Positions 48,435-56,782 of a DNA stretch of 64,000 nucleotides are shown here, in pieces. The position numbers were made by a program, and so were the translations under genes. The stretch is from a virus. The notes below the pieces were generated by a model. That model worked only from the letters and a program-made list of their open reading frames with translations. It was not told the DNA's origin and did not search any database. The stretch's first letter is position 1. The number at the start of each line of letters is the position of its first letter. The DNA is taken from positions 62,001 to 126,000 of IMG/VR virus record IMGVR_UViG_3300037245_001419; one strand, written 5' to 3'.

Positions 48435-50681
48435 ATGGCTGATGAACAAGATAAAAAATTAAAAGCAGAGAAATCTTTAAATCTTAGATTGATGAAACAA
48501 CTGAATACATCGTTGACGAAAGCCAACGATATTCAAAAAGATAAGAATAAATCAGATAATTCGCTTAATAAAAACATATCTAAACTAAATACAAATATTG
48601 CTAACATCAATAAACTTCTATCACCTTCAAATTTACCGAAGTCTTTAGATAATTTAAACGATAAAGTTAAATCTTTCACAAAAGCTTTTGATGCCAGAGT
48701 AATACCTAATAAACTCAATAGATTATCTAAAAACATAACTAATCTTAATAGACTTTTAGAAACTGAAGTACTAAAAGGGTTTAAAAACGTATCTAATAAA
48801 GCAAACCGTGCCTCAAAAAAGGCTTCAGCTGGTAGCTCATACAATGGAGCAATGACGACACCTGGTAAAGGGTTTGAGTTTTCTGGTGGTTATAACACCA
48901 TATATAGAAACCAAACAAGAGGCCCTATGGGTCTATTAGGTAGAGGTGATAACTCCGGTAAAGATATGGAGCCTCACTTAAATACTTACTACCCTGACGA
49001 GCAATTATTATTAGGCGCTCCTGGCAAGCAAAGAAAACCTAGACAGCCAAAAGGCGCTACAATGGTAGTTACTTCAATGCTCGTTAAAAAAGCATTATTT
49101 GAAAGTGCAGTATTTAAAAATGCAATATTCAAAGGATCTAAAGGTGGATTGGGTGGTAAAAGCGATAAAGATAAAAAAGATACGAAAGATAAAAAAGATA
49201 AGAGCATTGAGACAACTCAGTACAGTGGTAGTTTAGGCGCACGCCCTGAAGTTGAACAAAAGTTTCAACGCTTGTTCCCGGACGTAATATCTATAGTTAA
49301 AGGACAACGCAAAACACAGCAACAATTTTTAAAGCAAACTCCCCAACAATTATTTAAAGAACTTAGAAAAGCTGGATTAGCTCCACAAGAAGCAAGACGA
49401 CAAGCAACACGACAAGCAAGAACTCGAAATATTGGAGCTTCGGCAGAATCGGGATTTGATGTAGCAAAAGAACAAGTAATGTCAGGATTTACAGATTTTG
49501 GTGTTCCCGATTCTATGGAAGCACAATTTTTACGTGGAATTCGAGGCTTGAAAAGTAGTTTTAAATCTCGTAGACGAGAACTGTTAGATCCAGAACAAAC
49601 AGAATCAAATTTTGGAACAAAAGACAGACCGTATAGACCAATAACACAACCAATTCCAGGACAACTAAGACTACCCCCAGGTCTGAAAAAGCTTCCTGCA
49701 CCAACAGACTTACTCAGAACTGACGATAAGATAAAGCAAAAGAGTGACAAGACTAGAAATGTAACCTTGGCTAATATATTAAAAGCTATTAAAGGTGTCA
49801 AAGGTGGCGGTGGTGACGGTGGTGGTATATTTACAATGCTTAAAAGATTACCAGGATTATTAATGCCTTTCCTTAGAACTGCAGGAGGATTAATAGCCTC
49901 AGGTGCAGGGTCATTAATATCAGGTGCAGGTTCATTGATATCAGGTGCAGGAAGTGCAATAGCCTCAGGTGCAGGTGCTGTAGCCTCAGGTGCAGGATCA
50001 TTACTCGCAGCAGGTGGTACAGCCGTTGGTGCAGCAGGAGCAGCTACAGTCGCTGGTGTAGCTGCAGCAGCCGGAGCTATAGGCGCAGGTATTGGATTGA
50101 CGATTAACGAAGTCATGGAAAAGAAATTTCCCGAAGCCGATAAAGCTGTTAGCGGTTTCTTCGAAGGTGTAGGAAGATTTTTTAGTGGTGACTTAGATGA
50201 TATCATGAAAAACAATGAAGCTAATTCTAAAAAACTATTAGACCAAAACCTTAGACTATTTGGTACAGAATCTGTTAGGCTTGAAAAAGAAGCAGATAAG
50301 CTAAAGCAAGAAGCTAGATCTGCAAGAAACGAAATATTTGGTTTAATTGGTGGTGATGAAAAAGAGGCTATAAAACTCGAAGCAAAAGAAAAAATATTAC
50401 GAGCACAAGCATCATTAGCTGGTAGAAAGTTTTATTTAGAAAATAAAACCGTATCATCAAAAACATCACCATTAATAAAGCAATCAATTACAGAACCAAC
50501 GTCAGAACCTCTATCTAAAGTAGAGATAGATTCTAAAGATACAAGAAAATCCGAGAAAGAAAAATTTGCTGATTTCTTACTAGGTGAATTTATAGATACA
50601 CTTGTAACTAAACTAAATGTTGGTGGAGGTGGTGATCAGCAAATGCCTAATAACACAATAGGAATCAACCCTAACGGATAG
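48435..50681 (+). CDS. Tape measure protein (gp29 position)
   Basis: A 748-aa protein that would set tail length and line the tube (T4 gp29 is 590 aa). The first 130 residues are Lys/Asn/Leu helical heptads. A basic, Gln-rich region follows. The segment at about 468-555 is an Ala/Gly-rich hydrophobic run with direct repeats of S-G-A-G-S-L-I/A, typical of the membrane-active part of tape measures. The C-terminal coiled coil is around 610-680. The GCA/GGT-rich DNA of that segment creates a long antisense open frame that is not a gene. Confidence 0.88.
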   Translation: MADEQDKKLKAEKSLNLRLMKQLNTSLTKANDIQKDKNKSDNSLNKNISKLNTNIANINKLLSPSNLPKSLDNLNDKVKSFTKAFDARVIPNKLNRLSKNITNLNRLLETEVLKGFKNVSNKANRASKKASAGSSYNGAMTTPGKGFEFSGGYNTIYRNQTRGPMGLLGRGDNSGKDMEPHLNTYYPDEQLLLGAPGKQRKPRQPKGATMVVTSMLVKKALFESAVFKNAIFKGSKGGLGGKSDKDKKDTKDKKDKSIETTQYSGSLGARPEVEQKFQRLFPDVISIVKGQRKTQQQFLKQTPQQLFKELRKAGLAPQEARRQATRQARTRNIGASAESGFDVAKEQVMSGFTDFGVPDSMEAQFLRGIRGLKSSFKSRRRELLDPEQTESNFGTKDRPYRPITQPIPGQLRLPPGLKKLPAPTDLLRTDDKIKQKSDKTRNVTLANILKAIKGVKGGGGDGGGIFTMLKRLPGLLMPFLRTAGGLIASGAGSLISGAGSLISGAGSAIASGAGAVASGAGSLLAAGGTAVGAAGAATVAGVAAAAGAIGAGIGLTINEVMEKKFPEADKAVSGFFEGVGRFFSGDLDDIMKNNEANSKKLLDQNLRLFGTESVRLEKEADKLKQEARSARNEIFGLIGGDEKEAIKLEAKEKILRAQASLAGRKFYLENKTVSSKTSPLIKQSITEPTSEPLSKVEIDSKDTRKSEKEKFADFLLGEFIDTLVTKLNVGGGGDQQMPNNTIGINPNG

Positions 50682-50690
50682 GAATAAATT

Positions 50691-51524
50691 ATGGCTTCTC
50701 CACAGAAAATAAACAAAAAGAACATACACTTATTCGACGATACTTCTCGTACAGAAGGTGCATTATACAATAATAAAGTTACAATCATATCGCACGGATC
50801 TAATAGTGCTGTAATCGTAGGCTATCTTTCAGATCCTTTTAAGTGGAATATGTCAGCCTCGTGGAAAGGAATGTTTGAGGGTTTTGGTAAATTTTCAGTC
50901 ATACAAAAAAGTTTTGAAGTGACAGGTGAACAGTTTTTAAATCAAGGAATATTTACTCGTAAAATATATAAAGGAAATGCATATGTTGAACTACCTTTAA
51001 AATTTAGAGTGACTGATTATAACGGCACTGGAAACGTAATGCAATATTCTCAAGCACTAGCAAACGCAATGCTCCCTCACCATTCAGATATTATTGTAGG
51101 TTCAGCCATTAATACAAAAGCACTCCCGACAAAAGACAATGTACAAAGTGGTGACATACGAACATCAAAAGTTGGAACATTACTTGATACTGCAGGTGGA
51201 ACAATAGCTGCAATCCTTAATGTCGGTGGTGAACTAACACAAAAAAATAGTGACATGGAAGCAGCACTAGACAAAGCTGAAGGGCCAAGATCACCAACAG
51301 TATCTGTAACAGTCGGAAATTTATTTTCAAACCAATCTATGATAGTTGAAAGTGGTAGTGTTACTTATTCAATAGCACAAGTTAAAAATCCTGCAACTGG
51401 CGCTTTAGCTGGGCCTCTATACGCAGACTTCGATGTTAAACTAAGTGCAAGATCAGTGAAACCTAAAAATCAATCAGGTGTTCACGGCAAACCAAGTTTT
51501 TATAACGTATCAATAAACAGATAA
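50691..51524 (+). CDS. Putative tube-baseplate junction protein (gp48/gp54 position)
   Basis: A 277-aa beta-rich protein, with a Trp/Phe-rich patch FKWNMSASWKGMFEGFGKFS (about 49-68). The middle is Ala/Gly-rich and the C-terminus has alternating strands. It lies between the tape measure and the LysM-like protein, where the proteins that cap the hub and start the tube are found. Direct similarity to T4 gp48 or gp54 was not evident by eye, so the role is positional. Confidence 0.7.
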   Translation: MASPQKINKKNIHLFDDTSRTEGALYNNKVTIISHGSNSAVIVGYLSDPFKWNMSASWKGMFEGFGKFSVIQKSFEVTGEQFLNQGIFTRKIYKGNAYVELPLKFRVTDYNGTGNVMQYSQALANAMLPHHSDIIVGSAINTKALPTKDNVQSGDIRTSKVGTLLDTAGGTIAAILNVGGELTQKNSDMEAALDKAEGPRSPTVSVTVGNLFSNQSMIVESGSVTYSIAQVKNPATGALAGPLYADFDVKLSARSVKPKNQSGVHGKPSFYNVSINR

Positions 51525-51533
51525 GAGGATCGT

Positions 51534-51854
51534 ATGGCAGATAAATATAGCAGAACAAATTTTTTTGATAAAAATAATATAGACGGCATCCTTGAAAATG
51601 ACCTTATATCTAATAACTTCAATCAGACTCGTTTCGAAAGAGCTAAAACATTTTATACAGTCAAATCTCAAGACATCCAGAGACCTGAGCTGTTAGCTAA
51701 TAAAAATTATAGTAAACCCAATCTATGGTGGTTCACTATGAAGTTTAATAACATTGATGATATCTGGAATGACATGGAACCAAATGATTCGCTAACATTA
51801 CTTAATGAGATGGACATTGAAGATTACTATAAAGACTTCAGGAAGAAAAAATAA
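51534..51854 (+). CDS. 53: Baseplate LysM-like protein, gp53-type
   Basis: A 106-aa protein whose second half (about 40-100: FYTVKSQDIQRPELLANKNY followed by PNLWWFTMKFNNI and MEPNDSLTLL) has the layout of LysM-like domains. These are found in T4 gp53 and other baseplate wedge/hub clips. T4 gp53 is 196 aa, so this is a shorter form. Its stop shares a base with the start of the hub gene (TAATG). Confidence 0.78.
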   Translation: MADKYSRTNFFDKNNIDGILENDLISNNFNQTRFERAKTFYTVKSQDIQRPELLANKNYSKPNLWWFTMKFNNIDDIWNDMEPNDSLTLLNEMDIEDYYKDFRKKK

Positions 51855-53089
51855 TGGCCGATAACAATATCAAAAAAATTAATAACAAAGCTTCACTGAC
51901 AGCCACGGTTAATTTTTACTCACTTCTTACCATAGGTGAAGTAGACGTTCCGTCAGAAAGTATTCTAAACCTTCATTTGTATGAATGGATATTTGACATT
52001 ATACCCAGAATTGACATCGTATTAAATGACAGTGGAACTTTTAATGAGAAGTATCCAATTGTTGATGGTACACCAATTAAGCTAGAATATTCTATAAACG
52101 AAGATACTGAAAATTTAATAGTAGTTAACTTTGTAGCAGAATCTGTATCAATAGAAAATAGTAATACTGGTGAAAATACATCATCATTAGTTCGAATAGT
52201 TGGAGTGTTGAAGAATAACAAATTATTATTCCCTTTAATAAGCCAAGCCTTTGAAGACCAGCCATCATCTAAAGTAATAGAAACTATCGCTAAGAACACA
52301 GGGTTTACCCCTGACATAAGAATACAAACTTCAGACAACATGACCTGGCTTCAAACACATTTATCTAATGGTGAAATGATAAAAGATATAACCGATAGAG
52401 CATTCTTATCCGAAGCTGACTCTGTATTCTGCTTTACAAACCGTAATAGTGAAATGGTATATACCAGCATAGAAACTGAAGCCGCAAACGAATCAAAATT
52501 CATTGCAATGTATTCAGCATTAGCAACATCACATCCAGGAAACATGCCTGAAGATGACGCAACCAAAGAAGTAATAACATATAATAGCTTAGACTATAAA
52601 AGCCTAGCACCTATTGTTAATAAAAATATGGCCTACGGTTCAAACGTATCATATTATGACGGCAATAACAACACTTCAATAAATTTAGACAGTGACATCC
52701 ACTCGATGTCAACCACTTCGTTAAAAAACAAAGCGCATGCAGGTGAGATAGTTGATCATAATGTATATGGAATAGAAAATAACGTACATCAGAATTATTT
52801 TAGAAGTCTTTCAGAAAACAGATACATTAAACAAGGCTTCTTCTCAGCCCCTATTATGATTAATTCGAAACCAAATAACAATCTCAACCTATTTGATAAG
52901 ATCGATTTAACAGTTAACTCACAAGATGGACTGTCAACAAATGATGTTCTTTCAGGAAAATATCTAGTTGGTGGGATCGTACATCACTTTTCTAAAGATG
53001 GTATATATAATACATTACTCACAGTATTCAGAAATGGATTAGAGCCACCTACATTTGATAAGGATTTTGAACTCAATTTGACATCCTAA
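51854..53089 (+). CDS. 27: Baseplate hub protein, gp27/gpD-like
   Basis: A 411-aa hub protein. The N-terminal barrel (SLLTIGEVDVPSESILNLHL...WIFDIIPRIDIVLND) and the segment around SQAFEDQPSSKVIETIAKNTGF, with a later YLVGGIVHHFSKDGIYNTLLTVFRNGLE, are typical of the gp27/gpD-type hub fold that carries the spike. T4 gp27 is 391 aa. The spike gene follows 11 bases later. Confidence 0.85.
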   Translation: MADNNIKKINNKASLTATVNFYSLLTIGEVDVPSESILNLHLYEWIFDIIPRIDIVLNDSGTFNEKYPIVDGTPIKLEYSINEDTENLIVVNFVAESVSIENSNTGENTSSLVRIVGVLKNNKLLFPLISQAFEDQPSSKVIETIAKNTGFTPDIRIQTSDNMTWLQTHLSNGEMIKDITDRAFLSEADSVFCFTNRNSEMVYTSIETEAANESKFIAMYSALATSHPGNMPEDDATKEVITYNSLDYKSLAPIVNKNMAYGSNVSYYDGNNNTSINLDSDIHSMSTTSLKNKAHAGEIVDHNVYGIENNVHQNYFRSLSENRYIKQGFFSAPIMINSKPNNNLNLFDKIDLTVNSQDGLSTNDVLSGKYLVGGIVHHFSKDGIYNTLLTVFRNGLEPPTFDKDFELNLTS

Positions 53090-53099
53090 GGATTACAGC

Positions 53100-53963
53100 A
53101 TGAACGAAAATAAGTTATTAAGATCAAGACTTACAGAACAAATAAATGACTCCCTTAAAAACTTCATAGATCAGCAACACCCCAACGCTGAGAAAAAACT
53201 ATCATTCTATTCTGGACAAGTAGTCGATAACAACGACCCCGACCAACAAGGAAGAGTTCGAATACGAATTTTTGGTGTGTTCGATGAAGACATTCCTGAT
53301 AATAACCTCCCGTGGGCAATACCAGACTTTAACTTCATAGGTAGTACACTCGGTTCATTCGTAGTCCCACCACTAGAAACTTTAGTTAAAGTCTATTTCG
53401 AGAACGATGACATCTATTTACCTCGCTACACAACTAAAGTACTTAAGAAAGATCAGATGAATGATTCACATTTTATTGCTGGTCTTACTGAAAATTATCC
53501 TGATTCAATGATATTTTTTGAGACAGATACCGGAGAGTATTTCAAGATCAATAGAGCTACTAATGTAACAACCTATAGACACTCATCAGGATTGATGGTA
53601 GACATAGATGCAGATGGTAATCTAAAGATCGACAATACAGACATAAGCATTTCATCTAACCCAAATAATGCAAGTGACTCATCAAAGATAGGAAACATTA
53701 CATTAAACATCAAAAGTAATCTCGATATCAATGTCGGTGGTGATATGACTATAATGTGTGAAGGTAAATTTAAGGTACAGTCTACTGAGAATACTATAAA
53801 GGCTGAGAACCTTATCAATCCTTTAGGTGCTAAGAATAAAATCATAGGCCCTGATAGCTTTAACTGGGTTCCTAATACATTAAAAGTTGATCCATATACA
53901 ACAGCTCCACATGGTGGAGATATAGGCATACCACCATGTGGAAGTATAACAGGAATTGAGTAA
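53100..53963 (+). CDS. 5: Central spike protein, gp5/gpV-like, without lysozyme
   Basis: A 287-aa spike. An OB-fold (about 34-110, with FYSGQVVDNNDPDQQGRVRI at the start) is followed by a short linker. A C-terminal beta-helix-like part has strands DGNLKIDNTDISIS, GNITLNIKSNLDINVGGDMTI and CEGKFKVQSTENTIK. T4 gp5 is 575 aa with a lysozyme domain between OB-fold and helix; here nothing fits in that gap. Peptidoglycan must be opened by another virion protein or not at all. Confidence 0.85.
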   Translation: MNENKLLRSRLTEQINDSLKNFIDQQHPNAEKKLSFYSGQVVDNNDPDQQGRVRIRIFGVFDEDIPDNNLPWAIPDFNFIGSTLGSFVVPPLETLVKVYFENDDIYLPRYTTKVLKKDQMNDSHFIAGLTENYPDSMIFFETDTGEYFKINRATNVTTYRHSSGLMVDIDADGNLKIDNTDISISSNPNNASDSSKIGNITLNIKSNLDINVGGDMTIMCEGKFKVQSTENTIKAENLINPLGAKNKIIGPDSFNWVPNTLKVDPYTTAPHGGDIGIPPCGSITGIE

Positions 53964-55337
53964 ATGATTATATTGAGAAGATTCATGATAGCTAATATCG
54001 TAGCTAATATAGCTCCTTTAATAGTAACCCCAGGTACAACACCACTTCAGTTTAAACAGGCTACCAATCAAGGTATAGCAAATGCATTATACTTCTACTT
54101 AAATTTGCAGAAAATAATGCTATTACCCCCTGTTTTTCCATCAGTTGGTGTCATTGCTACTGCCCCTCCTATACCAGGAGCAGCTATGTGTTCAATGAAC
54201 GTGGTCATACCACCACCAGCCACCCTTAAAACGCTTTTAGATACAGTTGTAGGCCCTGGAATTGCAAACCCTGTACCTGACAACCAGTTTTATCAAGCGA
54301 TCGCTACGTGGCTCTCATCACCCCCTATGGTGACATCAATTAATACACCCTTCTCTATACCCCCAACAGTCTTTGGTACTTCAGTTGTTAACTTCCCATT
54401 AATGCCTATAATGGGAACAGTATCATTTTATAGCATGCTTGCAGCAGGTGCAGCAGGGTTATTTTCTGACCTAGCATCACTAAATCCATTAGAAGCACCA
54501 TTTGAGATACTGTCTAACTTTATATTCGCAGGTTTCTTAGCTAATTTCATAACTCCTGTAGCTACTACTGGCATAATAGGCTCTGCATATTCAGGAATGA
54601 CGTTTCCTTTCTGGTTAATGCTTGATTGTCCAGACTTTCCAGTAGGGATAGCCTGTAAAACTGAAGTACTCGCTGAGATGTTAAGTCTATTTGGTATGAG
54701 TGATCTGTCAGACGAGTCTATTATAGCAAAACAACAAGAAATATTAGACAATCTTGTCGATCAACCAGTAGATAATGGTAAATGTTCTATCATATATAAT
54801 GCAGACACTGACAGTTACACCCCAGACCCATCATGTGATGATGAATTTATCAATAATGTAGTATCTGCAGGATGTGATCCTGACTCAGATGACTCTATGT
54901 GCTGTATAGATAGTGGTAATGGTATAGATTCAGAATCATTTGATGTACCTATAGGTGAATATCTATTAGGAATACCTGAGACATCAGCTATATCCGATAC
55001 AGTATTCAAGACTATACCAGATGATGCTAGAGAGGTAATAGAAGATAACCCTACAACAACCAGTTTATTCGAAGGTTTACCAGATGAAACCGCCAATGCA
55101 TGTGAAGATCTACTCAATAATGCAGACATAGATAACATTAATACTAACTACGACAACATAGACTCTAATGCTTTAGCTACCCCCGTAGTAGTGGACGGCA
55201 TACAGGAAGCTGAATTAGAATTTGCAAATATAAATATAAGTGTATTAGAACCAACAGTAACAGGATTCTTTATACAACCTGAAGAACCATTTGAAGGTAT
55301 CGACCCTACAAGAGTAGTGATTACCAATAAATCGTGA
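53964..55337 (+). CDS. 457-aa hydrophobic baseplate-region protein
   Basis: The N-terminal half is strongly hydrophobic, rich in Pro/Ala/Ile (for example MLLPPVFPSVGVIATAPPIP). The second half is acidic with many Cys (CDDEFINNVVSAGCDPDSDDSMCC). The C-terminal segment VLEPTVTGFFIQPEEPFEGI recurs in the next 55-aa protein. It sits between the spike and gp25. It may be a hub cap or a membrane-interacting protein. The ATG at 53964 abuts the spike stop, and ATG 53985 is an alternative start. Confidence 0.75.
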   Translation: MIILRRFMIANIVANIAPLIVTPGTTPLQFKQATNQGIANALYFYLNLQKIMLLPPVFPSVGVIATAPPIPGAAMCSMNVVIPPPATLKTLLDTVVGPGIANPVPDNQFYQAIATWLSSPPMVTSINTPFSIPPTVFGTSVVNFPLMPIMGTVSFYSMLAAGAAGLFSDLASLNPLEAPFEILSNFIFAGFLANFITPVATTGIIGSAYSGMTFPFWLMLDCPDFPVGIACKTEVLAEMLSLFGMSDLSDESIIAKQQEILDNLVDQPVDNGKCSIIYNADTDSYTPDPSCDDEFINNVVSAGCDPDSDDSMCCIDSGNGIDSESFDVPIGEYLLGIPETSAISDTVFKTIPDDAREVIEDNPTTTSLFEGLPDETANACEDLLNNADIDNINTNYDNIDSNALATPVVVDGIQEAELEFANINISVLEPTVTGFFIQPEEPFEGIDPTRVVITNKS

Positions 55338-55344
55338 GGATAAC

Positions 55345-55512
55345 ATGCCAGACGTAACTTTACCAACATTTTATTTTGATACCGCAATATTACCTGCAAC
55401 TAATTCATTGTTATCAATTTCGGAACCAACAGTAACAGCAATATTTACACAACCAATAGAATCATTTGAAGGTATTGAACCTACTTCAGTTGTAGTGACT
55501 AACCCAACATAA
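55345..55512 (+). CDS. 55-aa protein duplicating the C-terminal motif of its neighbour
   Basis: A short gene with GTGAGGA before ATG 55345. It begins MPDVTLPTFYFDTAILPATN and its second half (SEPTVTAIFTQPIESFEGIE followed by PTSVVVTNPT) matches the last 33 residues of the preceding protein. It looks like a detached repeat that could bind the same partner as that C-terminus. It contains one copy of the dispersed nonamer (55493-55501). Confidence 0.7.
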   Translation: MPDVTLPTFYFDTAILPATNSLLSISEPTVTAIFTQPIESFEGIEPTSVVVTNPT

Positions 55513-55523
55513 GGAAATATATC

Positions 55524-56327
55524 ATGGGAGCATTCTCACCAGAAGTAATTTATTGCCAAATGGCAGAACAGATCTATGAAGAAATAGTTGCGACTATTAA
55601 AACTGCACTATCTATTCCCCAATTAGCTTACAGATCTTTTATAAGCATTCTTAAAAGAATATTTTCAGTCATATATGCAGCTATAGAAACCGCTATTGTT
55701 ATCATAGAACAACAAGTATTATCTATACTTAATGTAGACGCATTAGACCTTCTAGACATAAAAGCAAACTTTTGTGAAGTACTGAGTCAATGTGAAGCAT
55801 TAATTGATTTTATTTTAGCACCTGACAGTACATTATTAGGCTTAACTGACGCACAAAAGATCGCTGCTAGAGAAAGTTTTGAGAATTTTGAAGAATTAGT
55901 TTGTAGAACATCACTAAGAAGTCTACTAGAAAACTACACAGATGAATTACTCGATAGAATCAGTGAGCAACTTGATGCATTAGAGCAACAATTACTCGAC
56001 CAAGATATATTTCAATTAATAGAAGAATACCTAGAAGAATTAAGAAACCTGGGAATATTAGATTTATTTGATACCTTAGATCCTTTTTTCCAATGTGCAT
56101 TCGCCCTTTGTAATTTCGCAGTAGCTGGAACTCGTCAAAAGGAAGAATTCCAAGACTTACTACAAGTTCAGAAAACTAGTGGACGTTATTTCCTAACAGT
56201 AGATCCATTCGTAGAAAGTATTGTAGAAAAAGATAACGATTTAAAACAAAGAATCGCAAATTTACGACGAGAAATCCTATCAAAACAACCACCAAGAGGT
56301 GTTCCTGTAGACGAAACTCTTTCATAA
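55524..56327 (+). CDS. 267-aa helical baseplate-region protein
   Basis: A largely helical, Leu/Glu/Ile-rich protein with amphipathic helices (EEIVATIKTALSIPQLAYRS, ETAIVIIEQQVLSIL) and an acidic coiled-coil-like middle (LLDRISEQLDALEQQLLDQD). Strong GGA ribosome site. It ends one base before the gp25 late promoter. It could be a wedge or hub assembly protein; no homologue was recognised. Confidence 0.74.
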   Translation: MGAFSPEVIYCQMAEQIYEEIVATIKTALSIPQLAYRSFISILKRIFSVIYAAIETAIVIIEQQVLSILNVDALDLLDIKANFCEVLSQCEALIDFILAPDSTLLGLTDAQKIAARESFENFEELVCRTSLRSLLENYTDELLDRISEQLDALEQQLLDQDIFQLIEEYLEELRNLGILDLFDTLDPFFQCAFALCNFAVAGTRQKEEFQDLLQVQKTSGRYFLTVDPFVESIVEKDNDLKQRIANLRREILSKQPPRGVPVDETLS

Positions 56328-56335
56328 TATAAATA
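56328..56335 (+). promoter_or_regulatory. T4-like late promoter (gp25)
   Basis: TATAAATA extended to TATAAATAATT, adjacent to the previous stop and 18 bases before gp25. Confidence 0.8.
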
Positions 56336-56352
56336 ATTGAAAAAGGTTTTTT

Positions 56353-56766
56353 ATGTCTAACGGTATCTTACATCCAGGCTCTACTTTAAGGAACGATTTT
56401 ACGAATCCTTATGCATACGATTTGTCAAAAAACATATTAACTGAAGTAGAAGTTATTAATGACAAAGCTATCAACGTATCTATAGAAAATATACTCCTTA
56501 CCATATTTGGTGAGAGAGTTTTCGTATTATCTTTCGGATCATTACTTCAGTTGAGTCTTTTCGACGCTATAACAACATCAGACGCTGTAGGTATATTCGA
56601 GAGTGTATTAGACGCTATAGAAGCCTGGGAAACCAGAGTAATATTAGACAGACAAAACGCAAAATTAGATCTTTTTCTTGATAACAACACCATGTTACTT
56701 CAGATTCCTTACACAATTAGAAATAGTGGCATTCAAAGTAATTTTAAAAAGAAAGTAATATTATAG
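56353..56766 (+). CDS. 25: Baseplate wedge protein, gp25-like
   Basis: A 137-aa protein (T4 gp25 is 132 aa), part of the sheath-initiating wedge. It has the family core EVEVINDKAINVSIENILLT (about 33-52) and the LTIFGERVFVLSFGS-type segment that follows (TIFGERVFVLSFGSLLQLSLF). It precedes gp6, as in other contractile baseplates. Confidence 0.9.
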   Translation: MSNGILHPGSTLRNDFTNPYAYDLSKNILTEVEVINDKAINVSIENILLTIFGERVFVLSFGSLLQLSLFDAITTSDAVGIFESVLDAIEAWETRVILDRQNAKLDLFLDNNTMLLQIPYTIRNSGIQSNFKKKVIL

Positions 56767-56782
56767 GACAATGGGAGTAACA

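Noticed and set aside
49890-50000. Short direct DNA repeats resembling an array
   Set aside because: They are in-frame codon repeats for the Ala/Gly segment of the tape measure; there are no unique spacers, so it is not CRISPR.
49265-50215. 316-aa minus-strand open frame opposite the tape measure
   Set aside because: It mirrors the Ala/Gly-rich repeats of the tape measure, is Pro/Ala low complexity, and has no ribosome site or promoter.
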